A stretch of 64,000 nt of DNA from an uncultured Alphaproteobacteria bacterium (GTDB lineage: Bacteria > Pseudomonadota > Alphaproteobacteria > Caulobacterales > Caulobacteraceae): contig CAIVVM010000038.1 of assembly GCA_903909375.1 (NCBI GenBank), positions 62,001 to 126,000 on the forward strand, in the 5' to 3' direction. Position 1 is the stretch's first letter; each line of letters begins with the position of its first letter. The notes beneath the pieces are model-generated. The model had not been told where the DNA came from. It did not search any database and saw only the letters and a list, made by a program, of their open reading frames with translations. Below are positions 9,040 to 19,389 of the stretch, piece after piece. Both the position numbers and the translations under genes were made by a program.

Positions 9040-10161
9040 TCAGTCGGCATAGACGGCCTGCTCGAACGCCTCGAACGTCGCCATCATCCGGGGATCAGCG
9101 AAGGGCAGGAACTGGGCGAACATGACGCCGGCGACGCCGCTCGCCGGATCGGCCCAGTAGTAGCAGTTGGCGATGCCGCCCCAGGCCAGACTACCTGCCC
9201 GACGACCGCCGGGCACGTCGGCGGCGTTGCGAAGGAAGCCCAGCGTCCAGTGCTTTTCGATCCCGGGCATGGGCAGGAAGTCGTGGCTGAAGCCGGGATT
9301 GGACGAGATCAGGTCGCCGGTGGCAGGCTGGCGGGCCTGGATGTCGCGCAACAAGGTCAGGGTGTCCGGTCCGGCGACGCCGGCGCCATCAGTTATGATC
9401 GCACCCAGGAACTTCAGATAGTCGGGCGCGGTCGAGGTGAGTCCGCCGCCACCCCACATCTGCGGCGCGTTGGGGAACGGGTCTACGGGGATGTGGGCGC
9501 CGTCCGGGCCCCGGACGTGCATGCCGGCGCGACGGTCGGACCGGGCTGTGTCGGGTGTAAACGAGGTGTCGCCCATGCCGAGCGGGCCCAGGATGTGTTC
9601 GGCGAAATAGGCGTCCAGGCCCTGGCCGGTCACCGCCTCGATCGCCCAGCCGGCGGCGTCGATGCCGATGCCATACTGCCAGCCGGCGCCGGGATCGAAC
9701 ACCAGGGTGGGTGGGTCCGACATCAGGTTTTCGCCTGTGGCGGCGAAGTAGCGGGTGAGGTCGTCGCTGCAGAAGTCGTAGGCCAGACCCGAGGTGTGGG
9801 TGAGCAGGTCGCGAAGCGTGATCGGGCGGCTGGCAGGCCTGACACGCGGCTTTCCGTCCGCATCAAAGCCGTCCAGCACCTTTGGGGCCGCCAGGCTCGG
9901 GACCCGGTCGCCGATCGGCGCGTCGAGCGTGAGAAGACCGCGCGCCACCAGCTGCCCCGCCGCCAGCGCGGTGATCGCCTTGGTGCAGGAGGCGATCCAG
10001 AACACCGAGTCGGCCGTCATCGGCCGGGGATCGGCCGCACCGCGGACGCCGGCGGCGAACTGGTGGACGCCGTCCGGCCGCAGGACCGCCGCCGTCAGGC
10101 CAGGCGCGGCGCCATCGGAAACAGCCTTGTCGAGCAGGGTCTGGATGGTTTGGGGCTTCAT
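9040..10161 (-). CDS. Beta-lactamase-fold serine hydrolase (class C/EstB-like)
   Basis: A 373-residue penicillin-binding-like serine hydrolase. The catalytic SxxK motif reads SCTK (residues 58-61); LLTHTSGL and WQYGIG (the probable general-base tyrosine) follow, and WGGIANCYYW is near the C-terminus. The family includes esterases, D-aminopeptidases and beta-lactamases; no signal peptide is obvious, so an intracellular esterase is more likely than an antibiotic-resistance enzyme (inference). AGGAG stands about 7 nt before the ATG. It ends 70 bp before the desaturase start and may be cotranscribed with it. Confidence 0.85.
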   Translation of the reverse strand: MKPQTIQTLLDKAVSDGAAPGLTAAVLRPDGVHQFAAGVRGAADPRPMTADSVFWIASCTKAITALAAGQLVARGLLTLDAPIGDRVPSLAAPKVLDGFDADGKPRVRPASRPITLRDLLTHTSGLAYDFCSDDLTRYFAATGENLMSDPPTLVFDPGAGWQYGIGIDAAGWAIEAVTGQGLDAYFAEHILGPLGMGDTSFTPDTARSDRRAGMHVRGPDGAHIPVDPFPNAPQMWGGGGLTSTAPDYLKFLGAIITDGAGVAGPDTLTLLRDIQARQPATGDLISSNPGFSHDFLPMPGIEKHWTLGFLRNAADVPGGRRAGSLAWGGIANCYYWADPASGVAGVMFAQFLPFADPRMMATFEAFEQAVYAD

Positions 10162-10185
10162 CTGGAACTCCTGTAACCTCGCGGC

Positions 10186-10214
10186 TTGTTATGTACCGTC
10201 CGCCGCCTTACGTT
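10186..10214 (+). promoter_or_regulatory. Putative promoter of the 6S RNA
   Basis: TTGTTA (10186-10191) and TACGTT (10209-10214) are separated by 17 bases, a good spacing for a housekeeping promoter. The expected start site, around 10221, is where the outer stem of the probable 6S RNA begins. The hexamers only partly match consensus. Confidence 0.45.
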
Positions 10215-10220
10215 GGCTTT

Positions 10221-10395
10221 GGCGGGTCTGCTGCGGCCCTCGTCGAAGGCGACATATTCCAGCGACCTTAATTCACCTCTAGGGAGCTGTCCCTGGCCGG
10301 GATCCTGGTCCCGGGCACACGGCGCCCACCTGTCACTAACAGGTCGAGGGAATGAAACAGTCCTTCACGGCTCTCGCGGCGCCGCCACCCGTCTT
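10221..10395 (+). ncRNA. ssrS: Probable 6S RNA
   Basis: The 6S RNA gene commonly lies between zapA and the 5-formyl-THF cyclo-ligase gene, and this 175-base segment is directly upstream of that cyclo-ligase gene. The two ends pair (GGGT at about 10224 with ACCC at 10387-10390; GCGGC at 10233-10237 with GCCGC at 10381-10385). Inside is a GTCCCTGG stretch and an imperfect hairpin rich in CCCGGG, as expected for the large-bubble structure that mimics an open promoter and binds RNA polymerase. No covariance search could be run; the ends are estimates. Confidence 0.65.
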
Positions 10396-10410
10396 CCGCT
10401 ATAGGAGGGC

Positions 10411-10968
10411 GTGATCCCGAAATCCACCCTTCGAACCGAGATGCGCGCGCGGCGCCGGCGGCTGGCCGTCGAAGCGCCTGACGCGGCCCTACGCGCCGCC
10501 GCCAACCTGCCCGCAGACTGGCCGGGGACGCCGGTGGCGACCTATGGCCTCTATCATCCGATCGGCTCGGAGCTGGATCCGGGTGCGATCCGGATCGCCG
10601 GGGCCCGCGCGGCCTTGCCGGTGGTTGTGGGACGCGATGCGCCCTTGGCGTTCCGGCTCTACAGCCCCGGCGACGCGCTCGAGCCGGACGCTCTGGGCAT
10701 CCTCGCGCCGACGTCGCGGGCCGAAACCGTGTGGCCGGATGTTCTGTTCGTGCCTGTCCTGGCCTTCGACGGGCGCGGCGGACGATTGGGGCAGGGCGGT
10801 GGGTTCTATGATCGCACCATCGCGGCGCTGCGCGCGCGCGGTCCGGTATGGGTGGTTGGCGTCGCCTACGCGGGCCAGGAAGTTGGGGATCTGCCGCTTG
10901 AGCCGCATGACCAGCGCCTCGACGCCCTTTTGACCGAGGCCGGTTTTCGCCTGATCGCGACGGCATAG
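10411..10968 (+). CDS. 5-formyltetrahydrofolate cyclo-ligase
   Basis: A 185-residue enzyme that converts 5-formyl-THF to 5,10-methenyl-THF with ATP. Motifs are the N-terminal basic segment KSTLRTEMRARRR, the YHPIGSELD region, the nucleotide-binding end GRGGRLGQGGGFYDRTIA, and the final HDQRLDALLTEAG. The start is GTG at 10411 with AGGAGGG only two to three bases before it; an ATG at 10441 lacks a site. It follows the probable 6S RNA, a conserved gene order in proteobacteria. Downstream, 73 bp separate it from the LexA-controlled imuA. Confidence 0.92.
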   Translation: MIPKSTLRTEMRARRRRLAVEAPDAALRAAANLPADWPGTPVATYGLYHPIGSELDPGAIRIAGARAALPVVVGRDAPLAFRLYSPGDALEPDALGILAPTSRAETVWPDVLFVPVLAFDGRGGRLGQGGGFYDRTIAALRARGPVWVVGVAYAGQEVGDLPLEPHDQRLDALLTEAGFRLIATA

Positions 10969-11008
10969 GCGGCCTCCAGAGGCCTTGACTCCCGCTTTTC
11001 CAGAGCTA

Positions 11009-11023
11009 GAACAAAACTGGAAC
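11009..11023 (+). promoter_or_regulatory. LexA (SOS) box upstream of imuA
   Basis: GAAC-AAAACTG-GAAC is an exact GAAC-N7-GAAC direct repeat, the alphaproteobacterial LexA operator read from its complementary strand. It ends 18 bases before the imuA start codon, the expected place for an SOS-controlled imuA-imuB-dnaE2 operon. Confidence 0.9.
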
Positions 11024-11041
11024 AAAAGGAGTCCCAATTCC

Positions 11042-11818
11042 ATGTCCGATTTTCGCGCCATCCGGGCGAAGATCGCTGCGCTTGAAAGCGGCACGCGGGC
11101 GCAGGCCGGCGTGCTTCCGTTCGGGGACGCATCACTGGACGAGCGGCTGCCCGGCGGCGGCCTGCCGCTGGGGCGCTGGCATGAGATCGTGGGCGTGGGT
11201 CTGGAAGCGGAAACATCTGCGGCGCCGGCCGCCTTCGCCGCCCTGATGGCCCGGCCGCTGGCCCGCCGGGGCGAGGCGGTCTGGGTGTTGCGGCGCGACG
11301 ATCTGTGGGCGCCGGGGCTGGCGGGCTTGGGGTTTCCGCCCGAGCGCCTGATCCAGGTCTGCGCCCGCGACGAGGCCGAAACCCTGATGGTGATGGAAGA
11401 TGCGCTCACCACCGTCGGCGTCTCCGCCGTATTCGGCGAGGTGGAGGACGTAGACCTGACCGCCGGTCGCCGGCTGCAATTGGCCTGCGAGAAGCGCGGC
11501 GGGACCGGTTTCGTCATCCGCCGTCGCCCGTTCGGCGGGGCGGGACTTAAGGCGGCCGCCGGCTCTGTCGCCACCACCCGCTGGTGTGTCAGGCCCACCC
11601 TCTCCGAGCCGGCCGCCGGAGATTTCGGCCTGGGCGCACCCCGCTATCACGTTGAACTCCAGCGCTGCCGCGGCGGGCGGACCGGCGCCTGGATCCTCGA
11701 GGCCGATCAGGCCTATTCATGGGAGGCCAGCGATGTCGCGCATCCTCTGCGCCTGGTCGCCGAACTGGGCGATCGCGAACTGGCGCCGGCGCAATCCGCT
11801 CAAGCTCGCGCCGCCTGA
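11042..11818 (+). CDS. imuA: Mutasome accessory protein ImuA
   Basis: A 258-residue RecA/SulA-like protein of the ImuA family, part of the damage-inducible translesion machinery with ImuB and DnaE2. It opens with FRAIRAKIAALE, has the conserved LPFGDASLDERLPGGGLPLG segment and the WHEIVG motif, and contains VWVLRRDDLWAPGLAGLG. A complete Walker A loop is not seen, as usual for ImuA. The ATG at 11042 follows AAAGGAG and lies just behind the LexA box. The gene's last 86 bases overlap imuB. Confidence 0.9.
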   Translation: MSDFRAIRAKIAALESGTRAQAGVLPFGDASLDERLPGGGLPLGRWHEIVGVGLEAETSAAPAAFAALMARPLARRGEAVWVLRRDDLWAPGLAGLGFPPERLIQVCARDEAETLMVMEDALTTVGVSAVFGEVEDVDLTAGRRLQLACEKRGGTGFVIRRRPFGGAGLKAAAGSVATTRWCVRPTLSEPAAGDFGLGAPRYHVELQRCRGGRTGAWILEADQAYSWEASDVAHPLRLVAELGDRELAPAQSAQARAA

Positions 11819-13271
11819 CGCCCCCTTCGCCCTGCTGGAGACGACGCGGGCGGTCCGCCGGTTGGCCGCCGTCAACCGCGCGGCGGCGAAGCTTGGCCTC
11901 CATGCCGGCCAGAAGGCCACCGACGCCATGGCCCTGGTCCCGTATCTGACCACCGACGAGGCTGACCCCGAGGCTGACGCCGAAGCCCTGACCGCCCTGA
12001 TCGACTGGTGCGTGCGGTTCTCGCCGGCCGTGGCCGCTGATGCGCCGGGCGGCCTGTTTCTGGACATCACGGGCGTCGCCCACCTCTGGGGCGACGAGGC
12101 CGGACTGATGGCCGACTTCCGCGACCGCCTGCGGGTCAACGGCCTGCCCTTTCGCCTGGCCATTGCCGACACGCCCGGCGCGGCCTGGGCCCTGGCCCAC
12201 TTTGGCGCAGATGGGATCATCGCCCCGCCCGGCGAGCAGGCCGGACTGCTGAAACCCCTGCCGCCGGAGGCTCTGCGCCTCGACCCGGAGGCTGCCGCCC
12301 AGATCGGACGTCTGGGTCTGCGCCGGCTGGAGCAGATCATCGCCCTGCCCCGCGCACCCCTGGCCCGGCGGTTCGGGGCCGAGACCCTGGAACGGCTGGA
12401 TCAGGCCCTGGGCCGTAGCGCCGAGGCCCTGCGGTTCCGCCGCCCGCCCACCCCCTGGCTGGCGCGCCTGGCTCTGGTCGAGCCGATCAGCACACCGGAG
12501 GACATGGCCCGGGTGACGGAAGACGTCATCGCCAAACTCTGCACGCGCCTGGAGGCCGAAAGCCACGGCGCGCGGCGGTTCGAGATCGCCTTTCACCGGG
12601 TGGACGGCAAGGCGCTGCCGATCACCATCGGCCTGTCGCTGGCCGGGCGCGACGCGCGCCGGATCGCACGGCTGTTCCAGCCCCGGCTGGAGACCGTGGA
12701 TCCTGGCTTCGGGATCGAATGCGTGACCCTGGCCGCCTACGACGTCGAGGCCACATCCGGCCGTCAGGGGCGGATTGATGCGGACCTTGCGGTCACCGTG
12801 GAAGATGGTCTGGCGCCATTGATCGACCGTCTGGTCAATCGCCTGGGACCGGAGCGGGTGTGGCGAGCTGCCCCGGTGGAAAGTCATGTGCCCGAGCTTT
12901 CCGTCGGCCGGGCGCCGGTGCTGGGAGCGCCACCGCCCGGGGCCGCGCCCTGGGACCGGGAGGCGCCCAGGCCTGTGCGCCTGTTCCGCCGGCCCGAGCC
13001 GGTGGAGGACGTCACCGCCCTGCTCCCCGATGATCCGCCCCTGCAGTTCCGCTGGCGCGGGCGCCTGCACCGCGTGCGCCGCGCCGAGGGCCCCGAGCGC
13101 GTGGGCGAGGAGTGGTGGAAGCGCGGGATGGACGAAATCTCCGTCAGTCACGTGCGCGATTACTACCGGGTGGAAGACGCCGAGGGTGCGCGCTTCTGGC
13201 TGTTCCGCGCCGGCCTCTACGGCGGATCGGACGCGCCCCCGAAGTGGTGGCTGCACGGCTTGTTTGGATGA
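11733..13271 (+). CDS. imuB: Y-family polymerase-like mutasome protein ImuB
   Basis: A 512-residue DinB/UmuC-like protein. The N-terminus reads [19 protein letters not shown], and the palm region has the [17 protein letters not shown] segment. ImuB proteins lack the full set of acidic catalytic residues and act as a bridge, binding the beta clamp and DnaE2. The start at 11733, with GGGAGG upstream, makes an 86-bp overlap with imuA, implying translational coupling. dnaE2 begins 73 bp downstream. Expression would be raised by DNA damage through the shared LexA box. Confidence 0.92.
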   Translation: MSRILCAWSPNWAIANWRRRNPLKLAPPDAPFALLETTRAVRRLAAVNRAAAKLGLHAGQKATDAMALVPYLTTDEADPEADAEALTALIDWCVRFSPAVAADAPGGLFLDITGVAHLWGDEAGLMADFRDRLRVNGLPFRLAIADTPGAAWALAHFGADGIIAPPGEQAGLLKPLPPEALRLDPEAAAQIGRLGLRRLEQIIALPRAPLARRFGAETLERLDQALGRSAEALRFRRPPTPWLARLALVEPISTPEDMARVTEDVIAKLCTRLEAESHGARRFEIAFHRVDGKALPITIGLSLAGRDARRIARLFQPRLETVDPGFGIECVTLAAYDVEATSGRQGRIDADLAVTVEDGLAPLIDRLVNRLGPERVWRAAPVESHVPELSVGRAPVLGAPPPGAAPWDREAPRPVRLFRRPEPVEDVTALLPDDPPLQFRWRGRLHRVRRAEGPERVGEEWWKRGMDEISVSHVRDYYRVEDAEGARFWLFRAGLYGGSDAPPKWWLHGLFG

Positions 13272-13344
13272 GAGACGCGCGCACCCACCGCCTCCCCCTC
13301 CCCCTCTCCCTCTCGGCCTCGTCCGGGGCGAGGAAGCAGGCGAT

Positions 13345-16300
13345 ATGACCCGCTACGCCGAGCTGCAGACGGCCAGCAATTTTTCGTTCCTGCGGGGGGC
13401 GTCGCATCCGGGCGAGCTGGTGACCGGGGCTGAGGCTCTGGGGCTGGAGGCCGTGGGGATCTGTGACCGCAACACCCTGGCCGGGGTGGTCCGCGCCTGG
13501 GCTCAGGCCCGCGACCTGCGGGAGGGCGGCGCACAGGTTCGCGCGCTGACCGGCTGTCGGCTGGACTTTGACGACGGCACGCCCAGCCTCCTGGTCTATC
13601 CGTCCGACCGTGAAGCCTACGGCCGCCTCACCCGCCTGCTCACCCTGGGCCAACGACGGACGCGGAAGGCGGCGTGCGAGCTGCGCTGGGACGATTTCCG
13701 CGACCATGCCGAGGGCCAGCTGGTGCTGGTGGTTCCGCCCGAGCGGCTCGACGATGGATTCAGTCGCGACCTGACCCGTATCGCCCACGATCTGCCGGAC
13801 GTCTGGCTGGCGGCGGCCCGGCGCTATGGGTCGCGGGACCTGAAGCGGCTGTCGCAGCTGGCTGCCCTGGCCGGGGCTGCTCGCGCGCCGATGGTGGCCA
13901 CCAACGACGTCCTCTATCACGGTCCGGAACGGCGCCCCCTGCAGGACGTGCTGACCTGCATCCGGGAAAGCTGCACGATCCATGACGCCGGCCTCAGGCT
14001 TCAGGCCAACGCCGAACGCCACCTGAAGACTGCCGCCGAAATGGCGCGCCTGTTCGCCCGGTTTCCCGGCGCCGTCGAGCGCAGCGTCGAGATCGCCGGG
14101 CGGATCGGCTTCGACCTGGGCGAACTGTCCTATGAGTACCCCGATGAGCCTGTGCCCTCTGGCAAGACGGCGATCCAGCACCTGCATGATCTCAGCTGGG
14201 CCGGCGCCCGCTGGCGCTATCCGCACGGCGTACCCGACAAGGTGACCAAACTGGTCGCCCATGAACTCGAGCTGATCGAGCAGCTGAACTATCCGAACTA
14301 CTTCCTGACCGTGCACGATATCGTCCGGTGGGCCCGGGAGCAGGGCATCCTCTGCCAGGGCCGGGGCTCGGCCGCCAACTCCTGCGTCTGTTTCTGTCTG
14401 GGGATCACCGCCGTCGATCCGACCAAGGAAGACCAGGACCTGCTGTTCTCTCGCTTCATCTCGGCCAACCGTGGCGAGCCGCCGGATATCGACGTCGATT
14501 TCGAGCACGAGCGGCGCGAGGAGGTGATGCAGTACATCTATCGCCGCTATGGCCGCGACCGGGCCGCCATCGTGGCGACCGTGATCCACTACCGGCCGCG
14601 CATGGCGATCCGCCAGGTGGGTAAGGCGTTGGGCCTGACCGACGACATCACGGCGGCCATGGCGAACACGGTCTGGGGCAGCTACGGCGACGGCGTGCCG
14701 GACGAGCATATCCGCCAGGCCGGCCTCGACCCGCAGTCGCCGGAAATCCGCCGGGCCACGGCGCTTGCCGGTGAGCTGCTGGGCTTTCCGCGACATCTGT
14801 CGCAGCACGTGGGCGGCTATGTCCTGACCAAGCGGCGGTTGGACGAGACCGTACCGATCGGTAACGCCGCGATGAAGGACCGCACCTTCATCGAGTGGGA
14901 CAAGGATGACATCGATGCGCTGGGCCTGATGAAGGTCGATGTGCTGGCGCTGGGCATGTTGACGGCGCTGAAGAAGAGCTTCGATTTCCTGCCCCTGCGC
15001 CCCGACGGCTCGCGGATCAGTGACATCGCCCACCTGCCGCAGGAAGATCCGGCGGTCTATGACATGCTCTGCGAGGCGGATTCGGTCGGCGTGTTCCAGG
15101 TGGAGAGCCGGGCGCAGATGTCGATGCTGCCCAGGCTGAAGCCCCGGAAATTCTATGATCTGGTGATCGAGGTGGCGATCGTGCGGCCGGGCCCCATTCA
15201 GGGCAACATGGTGCACCCCTACCTCAAGCGCCGCGCCAATCCGGACGAGGTCGACTATCCGCGCCCGGGGCCCGAGCACCCGCAGGACGAGTTGAAGGAC
15301 ATCCTGAAAAAGACCCTGGGCGTGCCGCTGTTCCAGGAGCAGGCGATGCGGGTGGCCATTGTGGCGGCCCGGTTCTCGGATGACGACGCCGACCAACTGC
15401 GGCGCTCCATGGCCACCTTCCGCAACATGGGCACCATCGGCCGGCACGGCGAACTGTTCGTCGAGGGGATGGTGAACCGCGGCTACGATCCGGCGTTCGC
15501 CGAGCGCTGCTTCAAGCAGATCGAGGGGTTCGGCTCCTATGGCTTCCCCGAGAGCCACGCGATCAGCTTCGCCCTGTTGGTCTATGCCTCGGCCTGGGTG
15601 AAACGCCATCACCCGGACGCCTTCTGCGCGGCCCTGCTGAACAGCCAGCCCATGGGATTCTATCAGCCGGCCCAGCTGGTCCGCGACGCCCAGCAGCACG
15701 GCGTGGAGGTGCGACCGCCTGATGTGTCTTTCAGCGAATGGGACTGCACGCTGGAGGAAAAGGACGATCCCAGAGAACAATACCGACCGGTACGTCTCGG
15801 CTTCCGACAGATCAAGGGCCTCCGTGATCAGGATGCCGATCAGCTGATCGCGGCGCGGCAGGCCGGAGCCTGTTCGATCGAGGCGTTTGCCCGCCAGGGC
15901 CGCCTGTCGCGGCGGGCGCTGGAACTGCTGGCCGAGGCCGACGCCTTCCGCAGCCTGGGCTTTCCCCGTCGCGAGGCGCTGTGGGCCGTGAAGGGGCTTT
16001 CCGGCGAGTGGGGCGCCGAACGCGATGCGCCGCTGCTGCTGCGCCAGAGCCTGAAGGAAACCCAGGTCGAACTGCCGTTCATGAGCGCGCCGCAGCATGT
16101 GGCCGAGGACTATCGCACCACACGGCTGTCGCTGAAGGGGCATCCGGCCGGCTTCTTCCGCGAGGATCTGGCGCGGACGGGCGTGGTTCCCTGCGCCGCG
16201 CTGAAGACCGCTCGCGACCGCAAACGCCTGTCGGTGGGCGGCCTGGTGCTGGTGCGCCAGCGGCCCGGCACGGCCAAGGGTGTGGTGTTCATGACCCTGG

Positions 16301-16551
16301 AGGACGAGACCGGCATCGCCAACATCGTCATCTGGAAGGACGCCTTCGACACCCACCGCCGGCTGGTGATGACCTCGTCCTTCCTGGTTGTACACGGCCA
16401 GGTCCAGAGCGTGGACGGCATAGTCCATGTGGTGGCCGAGCGCTTCACCGACCTGTCGGGGCGACTGAGGGAGCTGCGGCAGGAGGACGGTATCGCCCCT
16501 GACCGCCCGAAGCCGACGGACCGGATGGTGCGCAGCCGGGATTTTCACTGA
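13345..16551 (+). CDS. dnaE2: Error-prone DNA polymerase III alpha subunit DnaE2
   Basis: A 1068-residue C-family polymerase. An N-terminal PHP domain begins at [19 protein letters not shown]; the polymerase core contains GRGSAANS, the catalytic acidic motif PDIDVDF (residues 380-386) and HVGGYVLT; the C-terminal OB-fold includes [17 protein letters not shown]. Length is typical of DnaE2 (shorter than replicative DnaE). It is the last gene of the LexA-controlled imuA-imuB-dnaE2 operon and carries out translesion synthesis with SOS mutagenesis. The ATG is weakly supported by AGGAAGCAGG. It is convergent with serA, with 21 bp between. Confidence 0.96.
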   Translation: MTRYAELQTASNFSFLRGASHPGELVTGAEALGLEAVGICDRNTLAGVVRAWAQARDLREGGAQVRALTGCRLDFDDGTPSLLVYPSDREAYGRLTRLLTLGQRRTRKAACELRWDDFRDHAEGQLVLVVPPERLDDGFSRDLTRIAHDLPDVWLAAARRYGSRDLKRLSQLAALAGAARAPMVATNDVLYHGPERRPLQDVLTCIRESCTIHDAGLRLQANAERHLKTAAEMARLFARFPGAVERSVEIAGRIGFDLGELSYEYPDEPVPSGKTAIQHLHDLSWAGARWRYPHGVPDKVTKLVAHELELIEQLNYPNYFLTVHDIVRWAREQGILCQGRGSAANSCVCFCLGITAVDPTKEDQDLLFSRFISANRGEPPDIDVDFEHERREEVMQYIYRRYGRDRAAIVATVIHYRPRMAIRQVGKALGLTDDITAAMANTVWGSYGDGVPDEHIRQAGLDPQSPEIRRATALAGELLGFPRHLSQHVGGYVLTKRRLDETVPIGNAAMKDRTFIEWDKDDIDALGLMKVDVLALGMLTALKKSFDFLPLRPDGSRISDIAHLPQEDPAVYDMLCEADSVGVFQVESRAQMSMLPRLKPRKFYDLVIEVAIVRPGPIQGNMVHPYLKRRANPDEVDYPRPGPEHPQDELKDILKKTLGVPLFQEQAMRVAIVAARFSDDDADQLRRSMATFRNMGTIGRHGELFVEGMVNRGYDPAFAERCFKQIEGFGSYGFPESHAISFALLVYASAWVKRHHPDAFCAALLNSQPMGFYQPAQLVRDAQQHGVEVRPPDVSFSEWDCTLEEKDDPREQYRPVRLGFRQIKGLRDQDADQLIAARQAGACSIEAFARQGRLSRRALELLAEADAFRSLGFPRREALWAVKGLSGEWGAERDAPLLLRQSLKETQVELPFMSAPQHVAEDYRTTRLSLKGHPAGFFREDLARTGVVPCAALKTARDRKRLSVGGLVLVRQRPGTAKGVVFMTLEDETGIANIVIWKDAFDTHRRLVMTSSFLVVHGQVQSVDGIVHVVAERFTDLSGRLRELRQEDGIAPDRPKPTDRMVRSRDFH

Positions 16552-16572
16552 TCCCGGCCGCGACCTTTGGCA

Positions 16573-18147
16573 TCAGAAGCTGAGGGCGCGAGCTTCCTTC
16601 ACGTGCGGCAGGGCCTGGATCTTGGCCAGCAGCTTGGCGTCCGGCGCCTGGTCTATGCCCACCATGGCGATGGCGTCATCGCCGGCATCGATGCGGCCCA
16701 GGTTGAAGGTGGCGATGTTGACGCCGGCCTCGCCCAGCAGGCCGCCGAGGGCGCCGATGAAGCCCGGCTTGTCCAGATTGTTCACATAGAGCATGCGCGG
16801 CGAGAACGGGGCGTCCAGGTCCATGCCCTTGACCTCGACGACGCGCGGCGCGCCGGCCTGAACGGCGCCGGCGAAGGAGCGCTTGCCCTTCTCGGTGGTG
16901 ATCGTGATCCGCATCAGGCTCTCATAGATGGGCGAATCCTCCTGGCGGCTTTCCGAGAAGGTGACGCCGCGTTCCTTCGCTACCGCCGGCGCCGAGACCA
17001 TGTTGATCTCCGCGAGCATAGGCCGAAGCACCCCGGCCAGGGCGGCGGCGCTGAGCGGCTTGGTGTTGAGCTTGGAAACCTCGCCCTCGAAGGCGATGTC
17101 CACGGCCTTGACGCCGAAGTCGACCATCTGGCCGGCCAAGGCGCCCAGCTTCTCGGCCAGGGCGATGAAGGGCTTCAGGCGCGGGGCTTCCTCGGCTGTC
17201 ACCGAAGGGCTGTTGAGCGCATTGGTGACGGCGCCGTTCAGCAGATAGTCGCTGATCTGTTCGGCCACCTGCAGGGCGACATTCTCCTGAGCCTCGTTGG
17301 TGGAGGCGCCCAGGTGTGGGGTGGCGACGAAATTGGGCGCGCCGAACAGCACGTTTTCCTTGGCTGGTTCCTGAACGAAGACGTCGAAACCGGCGCCGCC
17401 GATGTGGCCGCTCTCCAATCCGGCGCGGAGCGCAGCCTCATCAACCAGGCCGCCGCGGGCGCAGTTGATGATCATCACGCCCTTCCTGGCCTTGGCCAGG
17501 TTTTCCGCCGACAGGATGTTGCGGGTCTTGTCGGTGAGCGGCGTGTGAAGGGTGATGAAGTCGGCGCGGGCGAGGAGGTCGTCCAGTTCCACCTTCTCCA
17601 CGCCCATCTCCACGGCGCGTTCCGGTGACAGGAAGGGATCGTAGGCCACGACCTTCATCTTCAGGCCCAGCGCACGGTCGGCGACAATGCCGCCGATGTT
17701 GCCGGCCCCGATCAGGCCCAGGGTCTTGGCGTAGAGCTCGACGCCCATGAACCGGCTCTTTTCCCACTTGCCCGCCTGGGTGGAGGCGTCGGCGGCGGGC
17801 ATCTGGCGGGCCAGGGCGAACATCATGGCGATGGCGTGCTCGGCCGTGGTGATCGAGTTGCCGAAGGGGGTGTTCATCACAACCACCCCGGCAGCGGTGG
17901 CGGCAGGGATGTCGATATTGTCGACGCCGATGCCGGCGCGGCCGATGACCTTGAGGTTCTTTGCGGCGGCGATGACATCCTTGTTGGGCTTGGTGTCGGA
18001 GCGGACCACCAGGCCGTCGTAGTCGCCGATCACGGCGATCAGTTCGTCTTTCGACAGGCCGGTCTTGATGTCGACGTCGACACCTCGCTGGCGGAAGATA
18101 TCGACGGCGGCGGGGCTGAGGCTGTCAGCGATGAGGACGCGGGGCAT
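16573..18147 (-). CDS. serA: D-3-phosphoglycerate dehydrogenase
   Basis: A 524-residue long-form enzyme catalysing the first step of serine synthesis (3-phosphoglycerate to 3-phosphohydroxypyruvate, NAD-linked). The catalytic domain has VIGRAGIGVDNID, the nucleotide fold LGLIGAGNIGGIVA, the substrate-arginine segment NCARGGLVDE, and the catalytic histidine in TPHLGAST. An intervening domain (about 320-450) and a C-terminal ACT domain (MLYVNNLDKPGFIGALGG onward) are present, so serine feedback is possible. I chose ATG at 18147 over GTG at 18159. It lies 72 bp after serC in the same operon. Confidence 0.96.
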   Translation of the reverse strand: MPRVLIADSLSPAAVDIFRQRGVDVDIKTGLSKDELIAVIGDYDGLVVRSDTKPNKDVIAAAKNLKVIGRAGIGVDNIDIPAATAAGVVVMNTPFGNSITTAEHAIAMMFALARQMPAADASTQAGKWEKSRFMGVELYAKTLGLIGAGNIGGIVADRALGLKMKVVAYDPFLSPERAVEMGVEKVELDDLLARADFITLHTPLTDKTRNILSAENLAKARKGVMIINCARGGLVDEAALRAGLESGHIGGAGFDVFVQEPAKENVLFGAPNFVATPHLGASTNEAQENVALQVAEQISDYLLNGAVTNALNSPSVTAEEAPRLKPFIALAEKLGALAGQMVDFGVKAVDIAFEGEVSKLNTKPLSAAALAGVLRPMLAEINMVSAPAVAKERGVTFSESRQEDSPIYESLMRITITTEKGKRSFAGAVQAGAPRVVEVKGMDLDAPFSPRMLYVNNLDKPGFIGALGGLLGEAGVNIATFNLGRIDAGDDAIAMVGIDQAPDAKLLAKIQALPHVKEARALSF

Positions 18148-18219
18148 GATTTCTCTCACATTTGAGGCGTGCTCCCGGCTTGGCCGGGGGCAGCGGAGCA
18201 GGGTTCCGGAGTCGCGGCT

Positions 18220-19389
18220 TCAGGCCGCAGCGAGGCCATCGGCGACGGAGGCGAACGCCCAGTCGAGCCAGGGTGTCAGGGCGTCGAGGTCTGACGTTTC
18301 CACCGTGGCGCCGCACCAGATCCTTAGACCGGGAGGCGCATCGCGGTAGCCGCCGACATCGAGAGCCACGCCCTCCTTCTCCAGCAGATTCGCCAGCTTC
18401 TTTGCGAAATCGGCCTGGGCGTCTTCGGGCAGGCCGGCGACGCGGGCGTCAACCACCTTCAGGCAGACGGAGGTGTTGGAGCGGTTGGCGGATTCCTCGG
18501 CCAGGAACGCGACCCAGGGGGTTTTGGCCACCCAGGCCTCGAGCACGCCCAGGTTGGCGTCGGCGCGGCGCTGCATCTCCGCCAGTCCGCCGATCCGCGA
18601 CGCCCAGCCGAGGGCGTCGAGGCAGTCCTCGACGCACAGCATGGATGGCGTGTTGATGGTGGCGCCTTCAAAGATCTCGAGGTTCACCTTGCCGCCCTTG
18701 GTCATGCGGAACAGCTTCGGCATCGGCCATGGCGGGCTGTAGCTTTCCAGACGAGCAACCGCGCGCGGGCCCAGGATCAGCACGCCATGCGCGCCTTCAC
18801 CGCCCAGCGCCTTCTGCCAGGAGAAGGTCACCACATCGAGTTTTGCCCAGTCCAGAGCCTGAGCGAAGGCGGCGCTGGTGGCGTCGCAGATAGTGATCCC
18901 GGCGCGATCGGCGGAAATGAAGTCACCGTTGGGCACGCGGACACCGGAGGTGGTGCCGTTCCAGGTGAACACCAGGTCGGCATCAGGGTTTACCTTCGTC
19001 AGGTCCGGCAGCTTTCCATAGGGCGCTTCCAGCACCTCGGCGGGCAGTTTGAGCTGTTTCACAACGTCGGTGACCCAGTCCTTGCCGAAGCTCTCGAACG
19101 CGAGAAGCTGGACTGGACGGGGGCCGAGCATCGACCACATGGCCATCTCGACGGCGCCGGTATCGGAGCCGGCGACGATGCCCACAAGGTAGTTGTCCGG
19201 AACCTGCAGCACCTCACGGGTGCGGTCGATGGCTTCCTTCAGCCGCGCCTTGCCCGGCTTTGAGCGATGCGAGCGGCCCAGTACAGCGTTCTGGAGAGTC
19301 TCGGGGGTCCATCCGGGGCGCTTGGCGCAGGGGCCGGAGGAAAATTCGGGACGAGCCGGGCGCATGGCCGGCTTCGGCAGGGTATTCAT
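18220..19389 (-). CDS. serC: Phosphoserine aminotransferase
   Basis: A 389-residue PLP enzyme of the alphaproteobacterial/archaeal-type SerC group, converting 3-phosphohydroxypyruvate to phosphoserine with glutamate. Visible features are [15 protein letters not shown] near the N-terminus, the [16 protein letters not shown] cofactor-phosphate region, and the PLP-lysine segment [17 protein letters not shown]. The ATG at 19389 has GGGAGAC 8 nt upstream within a structured leader. It precedes serA, so two consecutive serine steps are co-expressed. Confidence 0.95.
   Translation of the reverse strand: MNTLPKPAMRPARPEFSSGPCAKRPGWTPETLQNAVLGRSHRSKPGKARLKEAIDRTREVLQVPDNYLVGIVAGSDTGAVEMAMWSMLGPRPVQLLAFESFGKDWVTDVVKQLKLPAEVLEAPYGKLPDLTKVNPDADLVFTWNGTTSGVRVPNGDFISADRAGITICDATSAAFAQALDWAKLDVVTFSWQKALGGEGAHGVLILGPRAVARLESYSPPWPMPKLFRMTKGGKVNLEIFEGATINTPSMLCVEDCLDALGWASRIGGLAEMQRRADANLGVLEAWVAKTPWVAFLAEESANRSNTSVCLKVVDARVAGLPEDAQADFAKKLANLLEKEGVALDVGGYRDAPPGLRIWCGATVETSDLDALTPWLDWAFASVADGLAAA

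Noticed and set aside
13144..16548. A very long open frame (over 1,100 codons) antisense to dnaE2
   Set aside because: It lies fully opposite a clear DnaE2 gene, has no recognisable domain and a composition (His/Gln/Arg-rich) typical of antisense frames in high-GC DNA.
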